This document shows positions 1-6,803 of a stretch of DNA of 10,522 bases, in pieces; position 1 is the first letter of the stretch; each line of letters starts with the position of its first letter. The position numbers and the translations under genes were made by a program. Source of the DNA: Cycloclasticus sp. (GTDB taxonomy: Bacteria > Pseudomonadota > Gammaproteobacteria > Methylococcales > Cycloclasticaceae); the NCBI GenBank assembly GCA_018066825.1, contig JAGPVU010000019.1, forward strand, positions 1 to 10,522. Direction: 5' to 3'. The notes beneath the pieces were generated by a model. That model saw nothing but the letters and a program-made list of their open reading frames with translations. It did no database searches and had not been told where the DNA came from.

Positions 1-25
1 CTTAAATCAAAAGTGATATTACGCT

Positions 26-31
26 AGGAGG
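26..31 (+). promoter_or_regulatory. Strong ribosome binding site of the zinc-ribbon gene
   Basis: A perfect AGGAGG lies 4 nt before the ATG at 36. It fixes the start of the DUF1451 gene and is the best Shine-Dalgarno match in the window; the other genes have partial or no visible matches. The short spacing is acceptable. Confidence 0.8.
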
Positions 32-35
32 CTTT

Positions 36-557
36 ATGACTAATCCTATTCAAGACAAACTAATTCATGCCTACGACCAGATGATGGAACGGATTCACAA
101 TACAATTGAGCACGCTGAAAAGCAAACCTTACCTAACCTTGAAGAGCAATTGAAAAAAGCCCAAGAAAAAGCCGTCGAATTAGGCGAGCTAACGCGTGAT
201 GAAGCAGAAAAAGTAGCCCGTTATTTAAAACGTGACTTAGACGATGTTTCAGTCTATTTGCGTGAAACACAAGCCGAGTTTTCAGAATGGCTGTCGTTCG
301 AGTCGAGCTTAGTTGAAAGTAAAATAGGTGATTGGCTGAACCTAGTCGCCGACAAAACAAAACTTGAATGGTATAAGCTAAACCTACAAGCAATTAAGGC
401 TAAGCTATATCATTCAGGCGAAGTGACGGGGCCAGGCACCTTACAATGCAACGCGTGTGAGCAAACCCTAAATTTTAAAAAAACGGGGCATATCCCACCA
501 TGCCCTAAATGCCACAAAACAGAATTTAAACGGCGCAGTAAAAAGGCCATAAAGTAA
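36..557 (+). CDS. ybeL: DUF1451 zinc-ribbon protein, YbeL-like
   Basis: A 173-residue soluble protein with the two-part layout of the DUF1451/YbeL family. Residues about 10-80 are charged, helical and coiled-coil-like, including the family's GELTRDEAEKV stretch (50-60), close to the GELTR segment of E. coli YbeL. A middle segment contains DKTKLEW (106-112) and YHSGEV (125-130), also matching YbeL. A C-terminal zinc ribbon has Cys pairs C138/C141 and C156/C159, followed by a basic tail. Molecular function is unknown; a zinc-binding structural or nucleic-acid-contacting role is only a guess. The start is supported by AGGAGG just upstream. From memory, ybeL in E. coli is divergent from leuS and lies on the other side of a variable gap from lnt; the orientation relative to lnt is the same here. 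leuS would be expected just left of the window, which cannot be seen. Confidence 0.85.
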   Translation: MTNPIQDKLIHAYDQMMERIHNTIEHAEKQTLPNLEEQLKKAQEKAVELGELTRDEAEKVARYLKRDLDDVSVYLRETQAEFSEWLSFESSLVESKIGDWLNLVADKTKLEWYKLNLQAIKAKLYHSGEVTGPGTLQCNACEQTLNFKKTGHIPPCPKCHKTEFKRRSKKAIK

Positions 558-705
558 TAAAAAAGAACAAGTTCAGCCATGAGCTCACTTAGTCTTATGT
601 GTGGTTAACCCTGCTTAAGGCAGCGACCTTTCCGTTACAAAGAGAAACAACACGGCCGTTAGCCAGCAAAAAGTTGCCTCTAGCTCACGAATAGAACCCT
701 AAAAA

Positions 706-721
706 AGTGATATATGTCACT
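706..721. promoter_or_regulatory. CRP/FNR-family-like operator upstream of xylM
   Basis: AGTGATATATGTCACT is an inverted repeat with arms AGTGA and TCACT around 6 nt. Its core GTGA-N6-TCAC equals the CRP (and Vfr) core; the flanks A/T replace the usual T/A of TGTGA-N6-TCACA. It fits FNR (TTGAT-N4-ATCAA) less well, because the inner T and G at the fifth and tenth positions of the 14-nt core do not pair. The centre is about 80 nt before the xylM start. Its position upstream of a catabolic operon fits carbon-source or redox control, but the protein that binds is inferred. Only this site in the window was recognised as such. Confidence 0.45.
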
Positions 722-732
722 CTAGAGCTAGA
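721..732. repeat. Short inverted repeat beside the CRP-like site
   Basis: TCTAGAGCTAGA has 5-nt arms TCTAG and CTAGA around AG and directly abuts the CRP-like palindrome, sharing base 721. The left part CTCTAG also occurs at 678-683. It could be a second operator half or chance; a dimeric regulator of xylMA might bind here, but no regulator gene is in the window. Confidence 0.25.
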
Positions 733-759
733 TCAATCTCTGATTTTTTGCGGTAAAAT
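731..759 (+). promoter_or_regulatory. Possible xylM promoter (-10 TAAAAT)
   Basis: TAAAAT at 754-759 is one mismatch from the sigma-70 -10 consensus. With 17-nt spacing the -35 position (731-736, GATCAA) is poor, as expected for an activator-dependent promoter. It would start transcription near 766, giving a leader of about 27 nt. The CRP-like site would then be centred near -52, which is neither of the two classical CRP positions (-41.5, -61.5), so the start site or the regulator may be misassigned. Confidence 0.2.
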
Positions 760-792
760 GCTACCTTAGTTTCACTACATCATAATCGCATC

Positions 793-1908
793 ATGAATTA
801 TTTAAGGTATTACTTAGGCGCAGTTATTGTTAGCCTTGGCATCATCGGTTTTCTATTAGGCGACGCTTGGGTCTGGCTCGGTTTGGCTACTTTTATTCCA
901 CTGCTGTTGATTGACATCATCGCAAAAACAGATACGAAGGTTTATCCTTTGGCGACCGCTTGGTTGGCCGAAGTACCCTTGTATCTTCACTTCTTTTTAA
1001 TGCTAAGCCTCTACGCTGCCTTTATATATTGGATGGGTCTTGAGCAACAAGCCGGTTCAAACACACCTCTCACCCTACTCGCGGGTGCGGCACTGTCTTT
1101 AGGTTGGTTAGGCGCTGTACCTAGCCTACCGGTCAATCATGAACTTATGCACCGTCGAAGCGCCATAGGCCGATTATTTGCCACGCTAATTGGCACCTTT
1201 TATTTTGACCCGACGCGTGACGTTGCTCACGTGCACACGCACCATATACATCTAGGCACAGCTAAAGATTCTGACACCTGCCCACGAGGCAAAACAGTTT
1301 ATAGCTTCATTTTTAGCGCTATTGCAGGCAGCATGAAAGATTTCCTTGCGATGGAAGAAAAGTTAAGCAAAAAAACAAAACGTTCGATGTTTTCACCCAC
1401 TGGTCGAATTATGCAAGCGGCCTATCAAGTTGCTCTTTTACTTGGAACGGTTTATTGGTTAGCTGGGGCTACTGCTTTATTGGTCGCACTAGTCGGCATG
1501 CTGATTAGCCGCGCCTTAGTTGAAGCCTTTAATTACTATCAGCACTATGGCTTACTTAGAGTCGAAGGTAAAAAATACGGTTCGCAACATATTTGGAACC
1601 ACCTCAAACCCATGAGTCGGACGATTTCTTTTGAAATTACTAATCATAACGACCATCATATGGATTCATACGCACCTTACTATGAATTGAAGCCAACGCT
1701 TGACGGCCCACAAATGCCAAGTTTGTTTTTATGTTTTCTAACCGGATTGATACCGCCTCTCTGGTTTAACTATATTGCCAAACCTCGTTTAAAAAACTGG
1801 GATTTTAATCATGCCAATGCTGAAGAAAAAGAACTGGCTCGTCAGGCAAATAAAGCAGCTGGTTGGCCCGACTGGTTAACTGAAAACACCGATACAAAAA
1901 CCGTTTAA
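793..1908 (+). CDS. xylM: XylM-like membrane di-iron hydroxylase subunit
   Basis: An integral-membrane hydroxylase of the AlkB/XylM/fatty-acid-desaturase superfamily. It would insert one oxygen atom into a methyl or alkyl C-H bond using electrons from the XylA-like reductase encoded next. The 371 residues match XylM length (about 369). Similarity to TOL-plasmid XylM, recalled from memory, runs end to end: the N-terminus (RYYL, VWLG), HELMHRR (116-122), DPTRDVAHVHTHH (139-151), FNYYQHYGLLR (246-256), EITNHNDHH (281-289), QMPSLF and GLIPPLWF near the C-terminus. The His clusters H116/H120, H146/H150/H151, H251 and H285/H288/H289 supply the di-iron ligands. Hydrophobic spans lie near 8-43, 62-80, 92-112, 210-240 and 305-325. 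The start agrees with the family and no other start codon lies between it and an in-frame stop at 754-756; no Shine-Dalgarno is visible. The substrate (toluene/xylene, p-cymene, methylated PAH or other) cannot be read from sequence. Confidence 0.9.
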   Translation: MNYLRYYLGAVIVSLGIIGFLLGDAWVWLGLATFIPLLLIDIIAKTDTKVYPLATAWLAEVPLYLHFFLMLSLYAAFIYWMGLEQQAGSNTPLTLLAGAALSLGWLGAVPSLPVNHELMHRRSAIGRLFATLIGTFYFDPTRDVAHVHTHHIHLGTAKDSDTCPRGKTVYSFIFSAIAGSMKDFLAMEEKLSKKTKRSMFSPTGRIMQAAYQVALLLGTVYWLAGATALLVALVGMLISRALVEAFNYYQHYGLLRVEGKKYGSQHIWNHLKPMSRTISFEITNHNDHHMDSYAPYYELKPTLDGPQMPSLFLCFLTGLIPPLWFNYIAKPRLKNWDFNHANAEEKELARQANKAAGWPDWLTENTDTKTV

Positions 1909-1920
1909 AGTAAAACTGTC

Positions 1921-2988
1921 ATGAAACGTCTATTCGATTTATTTAAATCACAAAAAGGTCCATTAATGACCACGATTCAACCTAGTGGAGAATCGTTCGA
2001 GGTGCCGAAAAACAAAACCTTATTGCAGACAGCCTTAAGTGAAGGGGTTAATTTCCCTTACCATTGCACGGTCGGCACCTGCGGTAATTGTCGCTGTAAA
2101 TTAGTTGACGGCGAAGTGCGTGCCATCATGGATTTTTCCTATACCCTGTCTGAGGCCGAAATTAACGACGGTTATATTCTTGCTTGCCAAAGCTTATTAA
2201 AGTCGAATATCGTCATTGAACTTGAGGCTGATATTAATCAGCCCTCTGAATCTACAGAAACCTTCAGCGGAGTAATAAAAAACACCCTCATGCTGACCCA
2301 TGACATTATGCAGGTCAATGTAGAACTCGATCGCGCCATTCGTTTTAGCGCCGGTCAGTTTGCAGATATTGGCTTGCCGGGCTTCGGCAGGCACCGCAGT
2401 TACTCCTTTGCTTGCGCTCCTATTGACGGTGGTCAAAAGAGCCTAAGCTTTCACGTCAGAAATGTACCGGGTGGTAGTTATACAGAATGGTTGTTTGGCA
2501 CCGATCGTAAAAATGAACGCTTTGAACTGCACGGGCCAAGCGGTGCTTTTTGGCTTAGAACCAGCGATGCACCCATTCTTGCAGTGGCCGGTGGCAGTGG
2601 TATGGCGCCATTAAAATCCATCTTAGACGACGCACTACTTAAAGGTGTTGACAGGCCCATCACCTACCTATTTGGCGCTAGAGAACAACGCGATTTATAT
2701 TGCCTAGAAGAAATGCAAGCCTTAGCTGAAAAGTGGCCTAATACGTTTACCTTTATTCCCGTCTTATCTGAGGAAGCAACAGACTCTGACTGGACAGGTA
2801 AACGCGGCCTCGTCACTGATTTTATCAACGACGAAACAGCCGGCTTTTCCATCGTCGACAGCCACGCCTATTTGTGCGGTCCACCGGGCATGATTGACGC
2901 AACACTAGCCGTTTTAGAAGAGACCAATGTCAACCTGAGTCACGTACATTACGATAAGTTTTTAGATTCGCGTCAACTCGATAATTAG
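1921..2988 (+). CDS. xylA: XylA-like ferredoxin-NADH reductase of the hydroxylase
   Basis: The electron-transfer partner of the XylM-like hydroxylase: takes hydride from NADH, passes electrons through FAD and a plant-type [2Fe-2S] cluster, and delivers them to the di-iron site. The 355 residues (XylA is about 350) are in XylA order. An N-terminal ferredoxin domain (17-103) carries C49-x4-C54-x2-C57 and C89. An FAD domain (about 113-215) has RSYS at 159-162. An NAD domain (about 217-345) has AGGSGMAP (223-230), FGAREQRDLYCLEE (251-264) and YLCGPPGM (317-324). VLSEE...W.GKRG near 281-296 also matches XylA. It lies 12 nt after xylM on the same strand, surely co-transcribed. ATG at 1921 gives an N-terminus like that of XylA; Met16 (1966) has a slightly better upstream AAGG and is an alternative. 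Cytosolic, recruited to the membrane enzyme. Confidence 0.92.
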   Translation: MKRLFDLFKSQKGPLMTTIQPSGESFEVPKNKTLLQTALSEGVNFPYHCTVGTCGNCRCKLVDGEVRAIMDFSYTLSEAEINDGYILACQSLLKSNIVIELEADINQPSESTETFSGVIKNTLMLTHDIMQVNVELDRAIRFSAGQFADIGLPGFGRHRSYSFACAPIDGGQKSLSFHVRNVPGGSYTEWLFGTDRKNERFELHGPSGAFWLRTSDAPILAVAGGSGMAPLKSILDDALLKGVDRPITYLFGAREQRDLYCLEEMQALAEKWPNTFTFIPVLSEEATDSDWTGKRGLVTDFINDETAGFSIVDSHAYLCGPPGMIDATLAVLEETNVNLSHVHYDKFLDSRQLDN

Positions 2989-2994
2989 ACTACG

Positions 2995-4404
2995 CTACAG
3001 GTCTCTTAATTGATCGATATCAAAGTACTCTTCGGTTACTTTTTTATCTCGATCATCCCAAACAGGCGTTATGGTGATAATATTTAGTCTATTGTTATAC
3101 TGGTTATGCACCGTTATATGGTCCCACTGCGCATCGCCATCAAATGGTCGCCATGAACGACTGTCATCCCAGGTTCGATAAGGCTGGTCACGCTGGTCCG
3201 TCATCTCTTGGTACTGCGCATAATAATTTTCTTGATCAATATAAAGGGTTCTTGTTTTATATTGATACACCCCTTTTTTATCCTTTATTTCCAATACCCA
3301 CACCGGCCGCAGTTCCATTTCCATACTGTTCCAGGCACACTGACTATCTGCCATGTTGGCTGAACGATAGATATAACCTGTTTCGGGTGATGCTAAGATG
3401 AGTTTTTCACCCACCAAGTTGTAATCAAAGGTTTGTAAATCGGTTTTAGCCCAATACGCGCGCCAATCGTCCCAACTAACCTCAAGCCCATAGTACATCG
3501 GGTCTTGCGCATCATTGCCGGACAAAACCCGCGTCCGACGGTTACTCGGCAGAAAAATTCTAAAATCATCTGACTCATCGCCTCTAGCCGCTCGCTGCCT
3601 GACTGCTGCAATACCACTGACATCATTCGGTGATAACACAAATAATGAGCCACCTTCTACAAATTGATCTTTATCCGCGATGCTACCTAAGGGTTTAATG
3701 CGTTGGCGACCATGAAATTTTTGCCACCAGATTAAACCTTCGTATTGGACGTCTAGTTTCCCTTCACCATCACACGAATTTGAGATCATAGGGTCGAAAA
3801 CCAAGGTTTCTGTTCCCACGCCATGCGCTACAAAGGACCAGTTGAGCTCCAAACCATCTTGTGGATGTAGAAAAGGAATAGCAGCGGCTGTTTCATCGTT
3901 CAACAAGGTGGCCGTACCATCGCTGTTAACTAAAGTGCTGTTTTCATTTGTCGTGGGCACCCACTGCTTAGCACGCACGGCTAGGGTCGCATCTAAGACC
4001 CCTTCATTCATATAATAGGTATTAGTCGGAACAATAGTAATTTCACGTACATAGCCCTTTTCGGCGGCAAGGCTATTGATGACATCTCGCGGAAGGTAAT
4101 CGCTTAACCAAGGGTATTGAATCAAGTTTCCTTTGTTAATCGTTAAGCCTGCTTTTAACTCGGCCGGTAAAGTATAACCATCAATTTTATCGTGGGCATC
4201 GTAACCACGTAAATCTTTCCAACGTTTAGCTAAATTAATGGCCTTAGGGTCCATGATCGCCGCCAGCCATCGCTGGTGTTGACTTTTTCCACTGTGTTTA
4301 GCAAAATCCTGCCATTGTTCTATGGCCCTATTCGTCTCGCCAGCCAACACATTGACGCCGCTCGACACAAGGATTAAGGTTAAACCACTAATCCAACTTT
4401 TCAT
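2995..4404 (-). CDS. Exported DUF1329 protein
   Basis: A 469-residue protein with a Sec signal peptide: K2, a hydrophobic core about 5-18, likely cleavage after VLA (A21). It has no lipobox Cys. Recognised as DUF1329 by RIFLPSNRRTRVL (282-294), DPMYYGLEVSWDDWRAY (301-317), the YNLVGEKLIL segment (328-337), RPVWVLEI (366-373), TLYIDQENYY (386-395) and the FDIDQLRDL end. Expected in the periplasm or at the outer membrane. The family has no proven biochemical role; from memory it is related to LolA/LolB folds and often sits near hydrocarbon, sterol or solvent genes with DUF1302 proteins. No DUF1302 gene is in the window. Its start overlaps the end of lnt by 17 nt, with GAGGT 5 nt before the ATG, so it is probably co-transcribed and coupled to lnt. 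Its 3' end faces xylA across 6 nt. A part in substrate uptake or envelope adaptation is inference. Confidence 0.8.
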   Translation of the reverse strand: MKSWISGLTLILVSSGVNVLAGETNRAIEQWQDFAKHSGKSQHQRWLAAIMDPKAINLAKRWKDLRGYDAHDKIDGYTLPAELKAGLTINKGNLIQYPWLSDYLPRDVINSLAAEKGYVREITIVPTNTYYMNEGVLDATLAVRAKQWVPTTNENSTLVNSDGTATLLNDETAAAIPFLHPQDGLELNWSFVAHGVGTETLVFDPMISNSCDGEGKLDVQYEGLIWWQKFHGRQRIKPLGSIADKDQFVEGGSLFVLSPNDVSGIAAVRQRAARGDESDDFRIFLPSNRRTRVLSGNDAQDPMYYGLEVSWDDWRAYWAKTDLQTFDYNLVGEKLILASPETGYIYRSANMADSQCAWNSMEMELRPVWVLEIKDKKGVYQYKTRTLYIDQENYYAQYQEMTDQRDQPYRTWDDSRSWRPFDGDAQWDHITVHNQYNNRLNIITITPVWDDRDKKVTEEYFDIDQLRDL

Positions 4405-5914
4405 TAATTACCTCATTATTTGTACGTCTTAAAATAAAACTAAGTGCCAGCATTGCAAGCGAAAAAACATACACCAACCACCAGCCACCTTGTACAAAGG
4501 GGGTCGCACCTTGTAGAGGGGTTATTTCACCGCGTAACGCAAATCGACGAAACATCGGTGCCTGACGTATCACTTTACCTTGAGGGTCTATAATGGCGGT
4601 CAAACCTGTATTTGTCGAGCGCAACAAAAAGCGGCCACTTTCTAGCGCTCTCATTCTTGCCATCTCTAAGTGTTGATACGGCGCGATGGTGTCACCAAAC
4701 CAAGTATCGTTGCTAACATTTACCAAGTAGGCCGCCTCTGGCAGCCCGTCAAGTGAAGACTGCTGAAACGCATCCTCATAACAAATTGACGATGCAAAGG
4801 CATAACCAGCGCCACGAAGCAACGCTTGCTCCTTTTCGCCCGCACTAAAATCCGACATAGGGATATTTAAAAAGTCCAAAATAATGCTTGAAAATGGCTT
4901 TAGCGGCAAGTATTCACCCAAAGGTACCAAGTGGCGCTTAAAGTAAAAATGTTCTGGCTGTCGCACGCTGTACAAGCCGTTATAGTAATTGCCCGTTGAT
5001 TCTGACATGACCGGTAGGCCTAATATAATATCGGAATCGTAACCACTCGCCTCCTCGCTTAAGGCCTGTAAAAAGTCATCTTTTACTCGGTGGTAAAAAG
5101 CAGGGATTGCTGTTTCAGGCCAAACGATCAAATCGGCATTTCGCTGCTGTTGGCTCATTTTCATATAAATATCGAGATTTATTTGATGAAATGAACGCAT
5201 CCACTTAATTTCTTGCGGTATATTGCCTTGCAATAAAGCCACGTTGATTGGCTTGCCGGCAGTTTCGGCCCACGTCACACCGTTAAGTAGTACCGTAGAA
5301 AACCAAACCATACTGATAATTGAAATGGCAATTAACTTTAAACACCTAGTCGTCTGAGTGACAACACACAATAGCCCGCCTACGGATAACGCAACCCCAT
5401 AAGACACACCTAACACCCCCACTAAAGGCGCCCAAGTAGACAAGGCAGTATCAACTTGGCTGTAACCCAGCGACAACCACGGAAAACCCGTAAATAAAAC
5501 ACCTCTCAACATTTCTAGCACTAACCAAAGGCTAGGAAAAGCAAGCAAGTAACGCAGTCCGTTATTTGCGATAAAAAAGCGATTTAAGACAAACGCGAGT
5601 AATGCCACATACGTTGCTAATATGGCTACCATGCCCATCATAATAATGACCGCTAACCATAAGGGGGCGTTACCAAAATGGTGAATGCTAAAGTACACCC
5701 AGTAAACACCGTGACCGAAATAACCGAGCCCAAACGCGTAACCCAGCAAAGCGGCTTTTATAGGCGGCAATTGGCGCAACAACAATAACAATAAAACTGG
5801 CGATACAAACGCCATGAACGTTAGGTTATAGGGTGCAAAAGCTAACGGCAGTAGAGCACCAGAAGCGGCCGCAGCTAAAACAGCTAGTCGTTGTTTATAC
5901 TGACCGCTTTGCAC
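4388..5914 (-). CDS. lnt: Apolipoprotein N-acyltransferase
   Basis: Transfers an acyl chain from phospholipid to the N-terminal cysteine of diacylated apolipoproteins, the last step of lipoprotein maturation, in the inner membrane with its active site in the periplasm. The 508 residues match E. coli Lnt (512). About six hydrophobic helices (1-210) precede a nitrilase-fold domain (about 223-465), and one more helix lies at 478-495. The catalytic Glu-Lys-Cys triad is E267 (VWPETAIP), K326 (KRHLVPLGEYLP, with the essential Glu at E334) and C378 (SSICYED). FPWLSLGYSQ (144-153) is also typical. The start codon is GTG, with GAGG about 8 nt upstream. It lies 20 nt after corC in the conserved order. 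Its product would mature outer-membrane lipoproteins generally; the DUF1329 protein downstream lacks a lipobox, so it is not an evident substrate. Confidence 0.96.
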   Translation of the reverse strand: MQSGQYKQRLAVLAAAASGALLPLAFAPYNLTFMAFVSPVLLLLLLRQLPPIKAALLGYAFGLGYFGHGVYWVYFSIHHFGNAPLWLAVIIMMGMVAILATYVALLAFVLNRFFIANNGLRYLLAFPSLWLVLEMLRGVLFTGFPWLSLGYSQVDTALSTWAPLVGVLGVSYGVALSVGGLLCVVTQTTRCLKLIAISIISMVWFSTVLLNGVTWAETAGKPINVALLQGNIPQEIKWMRSFHQINLDIYMKMSQQQRNADLIVWPETAIPAFYHRVKDDFLQALSEEASGYDSDIILGLPVMSESTGNYYNGLYSVRQPEHFYFKRHLVPLGEYLPLKPFSSIILDFLNIPMSDFSAGEKEQALLRGAGYAFASSICYEDAFQQSSLDGLPEAAYLVNVSNDTWFGDTIAPYQHLEMARMRALESGRFLLRSTNTGLTAIIDPQGKVIRQAPMFRRFALRGEITPLQGATPFVQGGWWLVYVFSLAMLALSFILRRTNNEVINEKLD

Positions 5915-5934
5915 TAAAAAACCTCGCTGAGTAG

Positions 5935-6795
5935 TTATTCGTTTTCATCCTCAGCTTCAATAAGCTTAGTCATGCGCAGCAAGTGAACACGCCGATTATC
6001 AGCCCTTAACACTTCAAACATAAATTGATCAATTTGTGTGCTTTCACCACGTTCAGGAACGTGACCAAAGCTTTTAACCACCAAACCGCCAACGGTATCG
6101 ACATCATCTTCTGAATAATCAGTATTAAAATACTCGTTAAAGTCAGCCATTTCGGTCAATGCCTTAATATTGTATTCATGCTCGTTGCGCGGCAAGATAA
6201 ACGCTTCCTCTTCAAAGTCATGCTCATCTTCAATTTCGCCGACGATCTGTTCTAATACATCTTCAATGGTAATCAACCCCGCCACCGAGCCATATTCGTC
6301 GATGACGATCGCCATATGGTTACGATTAGCACGGAACTCGTGCAACATCACATTTAGACGCTTGCTTTCGGGAACAAAGATCGCCGGACGTATCACATCT
6401 CTCACGTCAAATTTTTGCACTGGATCAGCTATCGCATAACTCAGTAGATCCTTGGCCAGTAAAATCCCCACCACTTGCGAAGTTTCATCATCTTGTACCG
6501 GAAATCTAGAATGAGACGAATCGATGACACTGGGGTAGATAGTTTCAAGCTCAGCATCACGTGAAATAAATATAATTTGAGAGCGTGGGATCATAATGTC
6601 ACGAACTTGTAACTCAGATACTTGCAGCACGCCTTCGATCATTGCCAACGCATCTTGCCCCAGCAAGTCTCTTTTTTCTGCGTCACGAATTAAATTTACT
6701 AAATCTTCACGGTCTTTCGGCTCGCCCATCAAGGCCTGGCCCAGACGTTCGATCCATGATTTATTTTCTACTTTATCGTTCATTGGTTGGTTCAT
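5935..6795 (-). CDS. corC: CBS-domain protein CorC/YbeX
   Basis: A 286-residue soluble protein of the CorC/YbeX group, linked in enterobacteria to magnesium/cobalt efflux with CorA and more recently to ribosome-related phenotypes; the exact activity is unsettled. An N-terminal helical segment (11-63) precedes two CBS domains (about 66-125 with DIMIPRSQI; about 132-190 with VIDEYGSVAGLITIEDVLEQIVG). A C-terminal CorC_HlyC domain (about 200-278) follows. Unlike larger paralogues there is no DUF21 membrane domain, so it should be cytosolic or peripheral. It starts 8 nt after the ybeY stop. The upstream AGAGA is a weak ribosome site; Met5 is a possible alternative start. Confidence 0.93.
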   Translation of the reverse strand: MNQPMNDKVENKSWIERLGQALMGEPKDREDLVNLIRDAEKRDLLGQDALAMIEGVLQVSELQVRDIMIPRSQIIFISRDAELETIYPSVIDSSHSRFPVQDDETSQVVGILLAKDLLSYAIADPVQKFDVRDVIRPAIFVPESKRLNVMLHEFRANRNHMAIVIDEYGSVAGLITIEDVLEQIVGEIEDEHDFEEEAFILPRNEHEYNIKALTEMADFNEYFNTDYSEDDVDTVGGLVVKSFGHVPERGESTQIDQFMFEVLRADNRRVHLLRMTKLIEAEDENE

Positions 6796-6803
6796 TTTTT
6801 TCT

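Larger units (their letters stand above)
558..792. other. Non-coding gap before xylM
   Basis: These 235 nt hold no credible gene. The left half has a short hairpin (CTGC 611-614 pairing with GCAG 620-623) without a T-run, and the palindrome ACGGCCGT. The right half, from about 700, is AT-rich and looks regulatory: a CRP/FNR-like palindrome at 706-721, an adjoining inverted repeat TCTAGAGCTAGA at 721-732, and a TAAAAT hexamer at 754-759. No convincing terminator for the upstream gene is visible, so readthrough into xylM cannot be excluded. Confidence 0.6.

Noticed and set aside
133..393. Minus-strand open frame (86 codons) inside the zinc-ribbon gene
   Set aside because: Antisense shadow of a protein matching YbeL with a strong ribosome binding site; no own ribosome site or motif noted.
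611..623. Hairpin CTGC-TTAAG-GCAG as a terminator after the zinc-ribbon gene
   Set aside because: Only 4 base pairs and no following T-run.
730..749. AGATCA-ATCTC-TGATTT hairpin followed by T's as a terminator or attenuator
   Set aside because: The stem is weak, AT-rich and contains a G-T pair; it lies where promoter elements of xylM are expected, so the T-run is probably just promoter DNA.
793..1908. AlkB-type alkane 1-monooxygenase for the membrane hydroxylase
   Set aside because: Same superfamily, but the length, His-cluster wording (HELMHRR, AHVHTHH, TNHNDHH) and the adjacent ferredoxin-reductase fusion fit XylM/XylA; AlkB uses rubredoxin and a separate reductase.
2980..3010. AGAC...GTCT inverted repeat at the xylA/DUF1329 junction as a bidirectional terminator
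   Set aside because: Only 4 pairs with a long loop and no T-run on either strand.
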